From: Malassezia japonica
Lineage: Eukaryota > Basidiomycota > Malasseziomycetes > Malasseziales > Malasseziaceae
Direction of reading: 5' to 3'
Assembly (NCBI RefSeq): GCF_029542785.1
Contig: NC_083372.1
Location: forward strand, 124,001-188,000
DNA: 64,000 nt
The position numbers were made by a program, and so were the translations under genes. Below are positions 21,905 through 30,487 of the stretch, one piece after another (within the stretch, counting starts at the first letter, position 1; every line of letters begins with the position of its first letter). The notes beneath the pieces are model-generated. The model ran no database searches, was not told the DNA's origin, and saw only the letters and a list, made by a program, of their open reading frames with translations.

Positions 21905-22944
21905 ATGGCTGCAGTGGGCGACCCTGTCGTATCGCCGAACGGCCTCTTTTCGTTTGTAGAGGAGGATGTACATCGCGTTGAAGACGTTGACGAAGAAGTA
22001 GGCTTAGCTGCTAACCCAGGTATTTTTGCTCTATACCCTACGCAATCCTGTGCACGCGAATTCTGGCCTGGGGTTTGTCGACAGCAAGTCGGATCTGTTG
22101 ACGCTTCATTTCGCGCTCGGCGCACTTCCGACACAAGTAAAGCAGCGCCAACGGGTGCGCGAGTTGGAAGTATATATCCACCAAAACGTACGCTGCAAGG
22201 CTCACGCAGACGACCACGCTTCGGTCCTCGACGGGCGACACTGGCAGCGTTGTATGGCGCTCGAGCGTCTTGCTCGCCGAGCACTGCTTGCGCCAGATGT
22301 ACACTCTCCCGCATGATACCTCTGTTCTTTTTTCTCCCGACCGGCTTGCGGGCCGCTCTGTGCTCGAGCTGGGGGCAGGCACAGGTGCGTTTCCCGCATG
22401 CCTCTTTACCAACACGGCATGGGCGCCTCCGAACGCCCCGCCCGTGCAATGGATCGCATCCGACCGCGAGGTGAATATACCCCTCCTTGAAAAGAACCTC
22501 GCTACACTTTCCAAAAATGATGCAGCACACGTCCACGTCGAAGAGCTGGACTGGTTCGAGGTGCAGCGTGGCTCGCCTGCTTCGCGGAAGCAGCTCGTAC
22601 GCGACGTTCTCCGACCACTGTCGAGAAGCGATGGCGATCAAGACCTGGCCCTCGACTTGGTCCTATGCATCGACTGTGTCTATAATCCGGGCTTGCACGA
22701 TGCGCTCCTGGCGACCATGGATGCCTTTTGCGCGCCATACCATACTGCCGTTTTGGTCGCGATCCAGCTGCGTGAAGCGGAAAACACGCGCGAGTTTCTC
22801 TCTGCTTGGGTGGAGCGTGGACACTATACAATCTATGGATTGGAAGACGACATGCTTCCAGCACCCATGCGCTGCGGCTACGCCGCATGGGTCGCATGGC
22901 GCACTGGAGCGACTGTGGAGAAAGGCGTTCGGCCGACCGCGTAA
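21905..22944 (+). CDS. RKM5: Ribosomal lysine N-methyltransferase 5-like (METTL21 family)
   Basis: Exons 21905-21997, 22020-22187 and 22210-22944, joined over two 22-nt introns in phase 0, give 331 residues. The product is a seven-beta-strand SAM methyltransferase: GLGFVDSKSDLLTLHFALG early, the family block STGDTGSVVWRSSVLLAEHC across exon 3, the SAM loop VLELGAGTGAF, the acidic strand end WIASDREVNIPLLEKNL, and ELDWFE. These match Rkm5, which methylates a ribosomal protein lysine in budding yeast; the substrate here is inferred. Without the two tiny introns the frame breaks into three unrelated pieces, so an annotation that ignores very short introns would lose this gene. It starts 39 nt after CWC27 and ends 31 nt before DUT1. 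Confidence 0.83.
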
Positions 22945-22975
22945 ATGACGCGCGACGCGTCTCGCTTTCTCCATC

Positions 22976-23472
22976 ATGTCGTCGGCTCGCCTTCTTGTGC
23001 GTCGCAACCCTGCGTACCCCCTGGCCAAAATTCCCACGCGCGGAAGTAACCAGGCCGCTGGATACGACCTGTATGCCTGTGAGGATGCGCTGATTCCCAA
23101 GGGCGGCCGTGCCGTGGTGCAGACGGGCATCTCGATTGCTCTGCCCGAAGGACACTACGGCCGCGTGGCTCCTCGCAGTGGTCTCGGTATGTAACGAGTG
23201 TACTTACGTAGCTGTGAAGCACGGAATCGACACTGGTGCTGGTGTCGTAGATGCCGATTACCGCGGTCTACTTGGTGTCGTGCTGTTCAACTTTGGTGCC
23301 GAGGACTTCCAGTGTACGTCACCCTTCTAACACAGTCCACGCTGGCGACCGCATCGCGCAGCTGATCATTGAAAAGATCTCCACGCCGGAGATTGAGGAG
23401 GTGGACTCACTCGAGGACACGGACCGTGGCAGCGGCGGCTTTGGCTCCACCGGCGGCTTCAAGTCGCAGTAG
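22976..23472 (+). CDS. DUT1: dUTP pyrophosphatase
   Basis: Hydrolyses dUTP to dUMP, limiting uracil in DNA and supplying dTMP synthesis. Exons 22976-23186, 23212-23313 and 23336-23472 give 149 residues, the usual length of a trimeric dUTPase subunit. Motifs in order: AGYDLYA (I), APRSGLAVK (II, restored only by splicing the 25-nt intron 23187-23211), [14 protein letters not shown] (III), GDRIAQLI (IV) and the C-terminal arm [10 protein letters not shown] (V). The second intron (23314-23335) is 22 nt in phase 1, giving FQF at the junction where many homologues have a Val. It is the last gene of the tight BEM3-CWC27-RKM5-DUT1 run and converges on the P450. Confidence 0.95.
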
Positions 23473-23601
23473 GGGCACACCAATAGGGGGAAGACATATT
23501 CCATAATTCTATGACCTTTGAACCTTTTACACGCAGAGATGGGGATAGTTAAGTGAATCCGGAACGCCAAGACGAAGAAACCCGATATTGCACCGGGAAA
23601 T

Positions 23602-25443
23602 TTACTCGACCGGCGTGAGGATGAGAGGCATGCGCACGCCGTGCTCCTTCTGGCCGTCGACGAAAGCGCGACGCACGACCTGCTGGCGCTGAATTAGGTC
23701 CCAACCAGGCACGACGTCGTACTTGAACTTGAGGAGCAGGTGAGCAAGCAGCACCTGCGTCTCCTGAATGGCAAGCTGCTTACCAATGCACGAACGGGGG
23801 CCCGACAGGAAAGCAAAGGTGTGACCCGGGGGCATCTTGGCGTTGATGACCGACGAAGGAAGGTTGTCCCAACGGTCGGGGTTAAAGTCATCCGCATCTT
23901 CGCCCCAGATCTCCTTGGAAAACTGGATGCAGTTGAGGGGGATGAAGAGCTCGTGGCCCTTGGGGATGACGATCGAGTTGTAGGTACCCTTGCCGTCAGC
24001 GCGCTTGTACGACTTCGACAGGGGAACAACCTCGTCCTTGAGTGCAACACGGACAGTGCTGGGAACGGAGGGAAGCATACGCACACACTCCTTGACGACC
24101 TTGTCGAGGTAGGGCAGCGAGTTCACGTCGCGCACGGGCTGGTACTCGTACATGGCACGCTCCTCCTCGGTAAGCATGTCAATCTCGGCAGCCTCCTTCG
24201 CAGCCTGGTCCTGGAGCTCCTTGCGGAGCTTGTCCTGGACGTCCTGGTTCATGGCAAGCAGCCAAAGAGCCCAGGTGTTCTGGGTGGCAGTCGTCTCGTG
24301 ACCGGCAATGATGACTGTGGTAACCTGGCCCATAAGCTCCTCGTTCGACATGCGCTCCGAGGGCTTGAGGTCGGTCGACATGTTGGCACGGACCATGCGC
24401 GAGATGACCGACTTGGGGCGGAGCACATCCGAAGTGACACCGTCCTTGGCTTCGGCAAGAATCTCATCCTTCATCTTGGCAATGATCTTGGTGGCGTGTT
24501 CACGCACAATCTGCTGCGACTCACGGAGACGGTTGTTACGCTTGCTGGGCAGGTAACGGAGCCACTTCAGGCCGGGCTTCTCCGAGAGAATGATATAGAT
24601 GGCGGTCGTGAGCTCAATGTCAAGAATGGCACCAATTAGCGTAGCCATGGCGTTGGCAAGGGGGTGGTCATTACCCCTCTCAATGGCCTCAAAGTCGGCG
24701 CTGAAGCCGATCTCACCGATGATGTCAAGGGTCGTGCGCGAGAGCCAGAAGAGCGTGTCCACCACAGCCTGGTGATTCGGGTCCTGCACCTTGAAGTCAC
24801 GGTCAGGAGGAGTTTCACCGACAAAGAGCGTGTCCTTGGGGAGCTTGCCCTGCTGGCGAGCAATGACCTGTCCGACAATAATTTCGAGCTTGTCGGTGAG
24901 CAGCTTAGCGTGGCGGTGGACAACGGGGTAGAACTCCTTCACGACGCTAGGAGCAAAGGCAGGTGCAATGATCTTGCGCTGGCGACGGTGAGCATCACCC
25001 TCGATCGACACAAGACCCTCACCGAGAGCAGCAGTGAGGAAAGCACTGGTGTACTCAGGCTTGGGGAACTGGTACGCCTTGGCAGGGCTCAGGACGTGGA
25101 CAAGAGCCTTGGGGTCAGCGAGCAGCACACGCTGAACGTAGAACATGTGACGGTAGCGGTAGATGGGGCCGAGCTTGTGCATCCACTCGACGTGCTGTTC
25201 ACCAGGCTGGGCGGCCTTGATGGCACGGAAGTCACCAAAGAAGAGGGAGAAGGGGTCCGTGGTCTTCACCTTGGGAATGTGCTTCCAGGCGGAGAACCAC
25301 TCGCCGATCGTAGCACGGTACACCGCACCCAGGATCTGGTTGAGCAAGAAGAGCACGATAACGCCCACGAGAAGGGCCACTACAGCACCGAGGACCTTGA
25401 TGGCCGGAAGAACGAGAGTCATGGGGGATTCAACAGCCGACAT
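23602..25443 (-). CDS. Cytochrome P450 monooxygenase, family not assigned
   Basis: Membrane-anchored haem monooxygenase of 613 residues, longer than the roughly 500-550 common in fungi. A single hydrophobic anchor spans about 8-40. The oxygen-binding helix carries AGHETTATQN near 380, the ExxR motif is KECVRMLPSVP near 452, and the haem ligand Cys lies in FLSGPRSCIGKQLA near 550. I chose ATG 25443; the frame continues four codons upstream only to a GTG. The gene is intronless and codon use is strongly biased to C-ending codons, suggesting high expression. It is divergent from a UDP-glycosyltransferase across 878 bp. I cannot tell the CYP family or substrate; it does not look like CYP51. A fatty-acid or xenobiotic substrate is a guess from context only. 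Confidence 0.93.
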   Translation of the reverse strand: MSAVESPMTLVLPAIKVLGAVVALLVGVIVLFLLNQILGAVYRATIGEWFSAWKHIPKVKTTDPFSLFFGDFRAIKAAQPGEQHVEWMHKLGPIYRYRHMFYVQRVLLADPKALVHVLSPAKAYQFPKPEYTSAFLTAALGEGLVSIEGDAHRRQRKIIAPAFAPSVVKEFYPVVHRHAKLLTDKLEIIVGQVIARQQGKLPKDTLFVGETPPDRDFKVQDPNHQAVVDTLFWLSRTTLDIIGEIGFSADFEAIERGNDHPLANAMATLIGAILDIELTTAIYIILSEKPGLKWLRYLPSKRNNRLRESQQIVREHATKIIAKMKDEILAEAKDGVTSDVLRPKSVISRMVRANMSTDLKPSERMSNEELMGQVTTVIIAGHETTATQNTWALWLLAMNQDVQDKLRKELQDQAAKEAAEIDMLTEEERAMYEYQPVRDVNSLPYLDKVVKECVRMLPSVPSTVRVALKDEVVPLSKSYKRADGKGTYNSIVIPKGHELFIPLNCIQFSKEIWGEDADDFNPDRWDNLPSSVINAKMPPGHTFAFLSGPRSCIGKQLAIQETQVLLAHLLLKFKYDVVPGWDLIQRQQVVRRAFVDGQKEHGVRMPLILTPVE

Positions 25444-26321
25444 GATGCTATACACACGCGGTCAGGGGCTAGCTCTCTAAGGAGACCTCGACTGGTGTGA
25501 TGAACGAAAGAGCAGCCATTGCAACCTGCGTATTACAATTTGGGTGTCACTTCATGGGCCGTGTAGATTCTCCTTGTACATTTTCTCAGCCACTCAGAGA
25601 ACAGCATTTCTGGCATGCGGGCGGCAGGCGCGCAATTGCCCCTTGCCGAAAATACCGTGGATTGGATACACTGTGCTATATTATGTAACTCTCGGTCATA
25701 ACCCCCTCGAAAATCAAAAATTTACTAATAACCTTGAGTGGATTGGACCAGGGTGGGCTCAGTCTCACTGACGCACGAGCATCGGCAAAGTTCGCTTGGG
25801 GCCGTGTTAAGCAAGAGTATATCCGTGTCATCTCCGCGTCATCTCAGCACTCTAATTACGGAAGTTGACTAATACATTTAGAAAAATGCTGCTATCCGAT
25901 AGAGTAATAGATCAGCACGTTTTTAAGAACGAATCGAGTGCGTATTTCTGTAAAATTTTGGCCAATCTCTGCAATGTCGCTTGTGGCTCGCCCAAATCTT
26001 GGCGATAGGCCAATCACTATCGTACATGGCGGCAACCTTCATTTTTCTTACAGAGGCGAGCAGTGCATGTCGGCTGTACCCTGAGTAACTCATGCGCACG
26101 CTGCGCCCCAAATGATTTACGTGATTGGCCAGATGGGTAAGCGAGCCGTATTTTATCTGCCTGCCGATGGAGCCAGGTACTGCGGACGCACGTCGTACTC
26201 TCTGCGCAATCAATTGCCCAAGATAGTGTCATAGGCAGAGTGGCGAAAGTCAAAAGGCACGGACTCTTAGCCTCTTGGCACACTCTGTTCTTCCACCACT
26301 TCCTTCCCACAGAAGCGCACG
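25444..26321. other. Long AT-richer intergenic region between P450 and UGT
   Basis: Longest spacer in the window. Blocks around 25680-25740 and 25860-25980 are about 60-65% A+T by eye, against GC-rich genes. Open frames on the minus strand (25923-26310) show no family sequence and no codon bias and are not called. CCAAT-type motifs are noted separately. I see no tRNA or repeat. It must hold both divergent promoters. Confidence 0.6.
25960..26130. promoter_or_regulatory. Three GGCCAATC(A/T)C motifs upstream of UGT
   Basis: GGCCAATCTC at 25960-25969, GGCCAATCAC at 26008-26017 and the reverse copy GTGATTGGCC at 26121-26130. All share an extended CCAAT box beyond the core pentamer. CCAAT is the binding core of the fungal Hap complex. 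They lie 190-360 nt before the UGT start and could act on either divergent gene. Confidence 0.4.
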
Positions 26322-28001
26322 ATGAAGCGTTTTTTCATTATCAGCAATCCTGCCACTGGGCAACTCAACCCTCTTCTGGCGCTCACTGAAGAACTGGTGA
26401 ACCGTGGTCACCAGGTGGTCCTACTCTCGTCGGAAGATGTTTTGAGGAAAGTGCAGAAGCTTCAGACCCGTATGGGCCGTGCTCCTCAGACGGAGTGTGT
26501 TCCCAGCGATGAATACATGTCGAAGCAACCTCTTGTCTTCTATTCCCTTGGTGATGGTGATGCTCTCGCCGACTATACCGCCGAGGCTGCTGGTGATCCC
26601 GATCGTTTCCACACTTGCGGTCGTTCCGCACCCGGTGACATTTGGGGCTGGCTCAAAGTTTTCACCGAACTGGTGCCTCCGGCAGCGGACTCGTACCGTG
26701 ACCTTGTTTTCCATATTCGCGACCTGATTGAGAAGTACGACCCCGACCTTCCTATTGTGGACAACTTTAGTCCTTTTGCCGTGGACGGCGTCCGTCTCAG
26801 CAAGCGTCCTTTCATTGAGACTTCCCCTGGTGCTGCTTCGGCTGTTGCGAAGGATGTGGGTCTCTGGCACTCGCCGATGCCCATGAGCGGTGGCCGTGCC
26901 AACACGGGTGGCCTTTTGACCTTTTTCCACAACATCGCTTTTATTTTTATGTGGCTCAAGTTTGTTTTGTTCAACCCTTGGGCGAAGGCGCGTCGCAACT
27001 TCCGTGAGAAGGTTCTAGGTCTCGAGCCGATTGACATTGTTTGTGATTCGATCATGACGCCGACTCCTGGTATGCTTAAGGAGCAAATCGCAACTATTTC
27101 CTTCAACGTCGCCAACATGGACTTTTACCATCCCACTTCCTACGACAAGTCTGTCTATTTCGTGGGACCTTGCTTCCCGCCCAAGGCTCCTGCGCAGCAG
27201 GCCAGCCCGAAGGCGTTGCAGCTTGGCCCCTCGATGGCTGCGCCTATGACGCCTCTGGAGAGCTCGCCCCCCATGTCCATTGCTTCGACCCCTACTGTTG
27301 TCGACATGTCTCTGGACAAGGAGATGTCTGCCGCACAGGCTATAACCCGCACGGACCCTGTCAAGGCCTGGCTCGACCAAGCGCTTGTGAACGGCAAGCG
27401 TGTTGTATACATCAACATGGGCAGCATCTTCTACTACTCTCGCAAGGACTATGACAACATTGTTCAGGCCCTTTTGCGCTTGCGCGACCTTTTCCCGGAT
27501 GTTCAGGTTCTCTGGAAGGTCCCCAAGCTTCCTTACTCCTCGCAGCCGATTCCCACCGCGGATGAGGCGAAGCTCCCCCTTTATATCCGCCGCGAAGAGT
27601 GGATCCCCAACGTTGAGACTGTATTGGAGCACCCTGCCGTGGCTGTTTGCGTTCACCACGGTGGTGGTAACTCGTACAATGAGGCTATTTACCATGGCGT
27701 TCCCCAGTTCTGCATTTCGCAGTGGGTGGACACGCACGATATCGGTGCCTACATTGTGCACTCGGGCATTGGCCTTTGGGCGGACAAGTCGCCCTACTTT
27801 GACCCTGAGGACATTAGCACGAAGCTCGCCAAAATTCTCGAGGACAAGGAGAGCACTTTCAAGCACACCGCACTTGCTTGGAAGATCCGTGCCCTTCAGG
27901 CTGGTGGCACGACTGCCGCTGCCAACATTGTCGAGATGCACTTGTCCAACTTTGACTTCCCTAAGGGCTCTAGCAAGATGCCCTACATTGCGTCCGCTTA
28001 A
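26322..28001 (+). CDS. UDP-glycosyltransferase (GT1 family)
   Basis: Transfers a sugar from a UDP-sugar to a small or lipophilic acceptor. The product is 559 residues and intronless. The GT-B N-terminal half starts FFIISNPATGQLNPLLALTE, typical of fungal GT1 enzymes. A hydrophobic stretch at about 198-220 may touch membrane. The donor-binding signature is at about 441-477, including HHGGGNSYNEAIYHGVPQF and WVDTHDIGAY. An insertion rich in Ser/Pro/Met lies near 285-345. Base composition is richer in T than in neighbouring genes. Together with the divergent P450 it forms an oxidise-then-glycosylate pair, as in detoxification or glycolipid synthesis; which applies is unknown. Confidence 0.9.
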   Translation: MKRFFIISNPATGQLNPLLALTEELVNRGHQVVLLSSEDVLRKVQKLQTRMGRAPQTECVPSDEYMSKQPLVFYSLGDGDALADYTAEAAGDPDRFHTCGRSAPGDIWGWLKVFTELVPPAADSYRDLVFHIRDLIEKYDPDLPIVDNFSPFAVDGVRLSKRPFIETSPGAASAVAKDVGLWHSPMPMSGGRANTGGLLTFFHNIAFIFMWLKFVLFNPWAKARRNFREKVLGLEPIDIVCDSIMTPTPGMLKEQIATISFNVANMDFYHPTSYDKSVYFVGPCFPPKAPAQQASPKALQLGPSMAAPMTPLESSPPMSIASTPTVVDMSLDKEMSAAQAITRTDPVKAWLDQALVNGKRVVYINMGSIFYYSRKDYDNIVQALLRLRDLFPDVQVLWKVPKLPYSSQPIPTADEAKLPLYIRREEWIPNVETVLEHPAVAVCVHHGGGNSYNEAIYHGVPQFCISQWVDTHDIGAYIVHSGIGLWADKSPYFDPEDISTKLAKILEDKESTFKHTALAWKIRALQAGGTTAAANIVEMHLSNFDFPKGSSKMPYIASA

Positions 28002-28426
28002 TACGCATTCTGTCTTGCGCCCAGCTGTACATGATCTTTCCGTAACGTTGCGTTTTGTTTTGCACTCGATCCGCAATTGAGGGGGTTACTTATTACGACT
28101 ATATAGCATACTATGAGAATTTTGTCTATGACCGTTGACAAATTACAAACTGCAATATCATGAGCTTTGAAATGAGATGTTCCTGAGGGTCTTGGCGCGT
28201 ACGAAGAAGTCCATGCAGTTCCAAAGAGCCCGAGGTCGGAAGCCTGGGCCCTGTATATGCACAAACGATTTATTACCATTTGCTATTTCAGAATTAGAAA
28301 AATCGAGCCAGGGAACGGAACCTGCATATCGGACCTCGCACAGAGGATTTTCCCGACACGTGGTCATGATTATTTGGTAACACTGTTGGTTAGTACCTGT
28401 CCGGGGTGGAGACGCCATCGCGTGGT
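28002..28426. other. Convergent 3' intergenic region UGT / PMP3
   Basis: Holds the 3' ends of both genes. Sequence at about 28080-28330 is AT-rich. A CACGTG is present at 28357-28362, not near a start codon. I found no tRNA-like fold, repeat or convincing small gene. Confidence 0.5.
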
Positions 28427-28981
28427 TTATACGTACATCACGTAGCTGAAGAAGTGAGCAAAAAGAACGGCGTGAGTAAGTAGCGCTAGTGTTAGTATCG
28501 TGTTCAACGATTGCCCGACAGAGCCACCCGAGCGGATTTCGGAAAGGAACAAATGCGTACAGCTGTAGTAAGACGCAATTTTTTTAAAAAACGCGATGTG
28601 TTAGTACGGTGCTCATGGACGCGAATAAAAAAACATACGGCGTGAATGATACCCTGTGCAGTGTTAGCAATCCGACCACAAAACAGAAAAAGGCAATACA
28701 TACCGGAAGGTAACCAAGACAGGTCAGCAGGACGTTGACTGAATGGTTAGCATAATCCCACAAGTGTCCACAGGCAAAACCGAAATTTTGCCTGCGAAAA
28801 AAACAATCACATACTCCAGAAGTCGAGGTGGCAACCGCGCTCCAGGAACACACCCAGAGGGGGCAGGAAGATCGCGAAGATGATCTTGAAGAAGTCAGAA
28901 CCACTACAGTTGGGCAAGCATTCAAAATGCATAGGTTAGTATCGTGTCCCATTCTAGCCAAGCTACCTACGTAAGAGGCAT
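28427..28981 (-). CDS. PMP3: Plasma membrane proteolipid Pmp3, five introns
   Basis: Small two-helix membrane protein of 56 residues that affects membrane potential and salt tolerance. Exons in coding order: 28971-28981, 28815-28903, 28704-28738, 28639-28653, 28561-28562 (only 2 nt) and 28427-28445. Introns are 67, 76, 50, 76 and 115 nt with TACTAAC- or GCTAAC-like branch points. The spliced protein begins MPLTGSDFFKIIFAIFLPPL, has VFLERGCHLDFW, then NVLLTCLGYLPGIIHA, and ends LYVMYV, matching the family from end to end. The 2-nt exon is the weakest part: joining exon 4 directly to the last exon loses the LYVMYV ending and reads into a long unrelated tail, and keeping the sequence after 28562 also gives a tail. 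Missed by any search for long open frames. Expression and the last two introns need transcript data. Confidence 0.82.
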
Positions 28982-29239
28982 GATGGATGATGAAGAGCGA
29001 GCCCGGCTGTGTCGCACAGAAGCGGGGAGAGCTGCGATCCGTGCCGTATGTTTAGTAAGCTAGACGTAAGTTTTGCCCTAGTGCGCAGCCTGTGCAGAGG
29101 GAGGCTGCACGATGCGCGCCGCGTGGAAGCGCCGCCGATCGTTCGAGGTAAGGCTACGATTATATTGGAAATCGGAAGCAAAAATACATTAACACCGACG
29201 GTAGTACAAGAAAGAAGGTCAAGTTCAATAGAAAGCAAG

Positions 29240-30487
29240 TTAAAATCCTGCGGCGGCACTCTGCGCCAGGCGGATTTTCTCCTGTTCGAGACGCTGGTAG
29301 AGGAGCGTGACAGCCATCTGGATGTTGGGTGGGGGACCCGTGATGGTGACCAGGCGCTCAGAGCCCGTGCCACCAGCAGCGATGCCAGCGCCGCGCTCCA
29401 TAATCTTGATATGGCTGGCACTCAGCTGGCGGATCTCGTTAATTTTTTGGCCGCCCTTGCCAATGATGCAGCCCACCAAGTCGTTCGGGATAAAGATTTG
29501 CTGTGTCTGCGAGCCAGGAGCCAGGGTTGACGCAAGCGCGTTGGGAGTACCCGGGGCAGTGTAGCCGTATGTAGCAGGTGCGGCAGCAGCAGCCACCGGG
29601 GCAGGAGCAGGTCCAAGCGCAGGCGCATTGAAAGGCGGCGTGCCTAGCGCGCGCGTAGTGGCGGCCGGGCGGTAGGCCAGGTTGTTTGCGTTACGGTCCT
29701 GGTGCTCCAAGAGGATCGTGCCGACATAGTACACAGCAATGTGCACAGCGTCCGCCACACCAGTGATACTCAGGATACGTTCGGTGGATCCAGGAAGCAT
29801 CGTCTCGCCCGCGTTCAGACGGGCGCCACTGGCCTCCTGGATCTCCTTAATCTTGGTACCCTGCTTGCCAATGACAGAGCCCATGCGCGAATTAGGGATG
29901 ATGAGGCGGATTGTGACCGCACGCGAGCCCGGAAGGGAAGGCTCGTCAAAGGGCTCATCAGTAATGCGGCGGACAATCAGGCCAAAAGCCTTGCTCACGG
30001 CGTCCAACGCGCCAGAAACGGTCAGGATGCGCTCTGGGTTCGTGGGAATGCTCTCGCTAATATTCAGGCGCGCACTGCTCATTTCGCGAATTTCATTGAT
30101 GTGGCGCCCTTGCTTGCCAATGATGATACTCGCGTCGCTCGTAATAATCAAGGCACGAATGACAATGGGGGTAGGAACAGCCTGGGTATATGTGGGTTGT
30201 TGGGAGGTAGACTGAGTAGGGAAGTTGCTCAGATGGTCGCTTCCAGCGTGGTGTCCACCCATAGAGGGAGAAAGGATGGCGCTTCCTGCCGCGCCCTCTC
30301 CACCCAATACCGAACCAACGCCCGCATCGAGCGTCGCCGACGACTCGCTGGGCGACAGGGTGACATCGAATGTATTGGAAGGGATAGCTGACTCCGACTG
30401 GGACATGTCGTGCACCCGCCCCTGAAATTCGGGCGCGGCGGAGGAAGGCTCAGAGGAGGGATCAGATCCAGTGGTGTGAACGCTCAT
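29240..30487 (-). CDS. Triple KH-domain RNA-binding protein (Rnc1/Pbp2/PCBP type)
   Basis: A 415-residue protein with three KH domains: KH1 about 105-172 (GKQG loop in SIIIGKQGRHINEIREMS), KH2 about 192-262 (SVIGKQGTKIKEIQEASGAR) and KH3 about 328-400 (GCIIGKGGQKINEIRQLS). All three GxxG loops are intact, so each can bind single-stranded RNA. N-terminal 85 residues are Ser-rich and an Ala/Pro linker separates KH2 and KH3. Similar fungal proteins regulate mRNA stability; fission yeast Rnc1 stabilises a MAPK-phosphatase mRNA, but orthology is not proven here. Coding sequence has no intron; a likely 5'-UTR intron is listed separately. Its promoter region is shared divergently with UPF2. Confidence 0.9.
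   Translation of the reverse strand: MSVHTTGSDPSSEPSSAAPEFQGRVHDMSQSESAIPSNTFDVTLSPSESSATLDAGVGSVLGGEGAAGSAILSPSMGGHHAGSDHLSNFPTQSTSQQPTYTQAVPTPIVIRALIITSDASIIIGKQGRHINEIREMSSARLNISESIPTNPERILTVSGALDAVSKAFGLIVRRITDEPFDEPSLPGSRAVTIRLIIPNSRMGSVIGKQGTKIKEIQEASGARLNAGETMLPGSTERILSITGVADAVHIAVYYVGTILLEHQDRNANNLAYRPAATTRALGTPPFNAPALGPAPAPVAAAAAPATYGYTAPGTPNALASTLAPGSQTQQIFIPNDLVGCIIGKGGQKINEIRQLSASHIKIMERGAGIAAGGTGSERLVTITGPPPNIQMAVTLLYQRLEQEKIRLAQSAAAGF

Noticed and set aside
25923..26310. Two overlapping minus-strand frames in the P450/UGT spacer
   Set aside because: Short, no codon bias, no recognisable motif, and they cover the UGT promoter.
28158..28418. An 86-codon frame downstream of PMP3
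   Set aside because: It appears only if the last PMP3 introns are ignored. It has no homology and lies in AT-rich 3' sequence.
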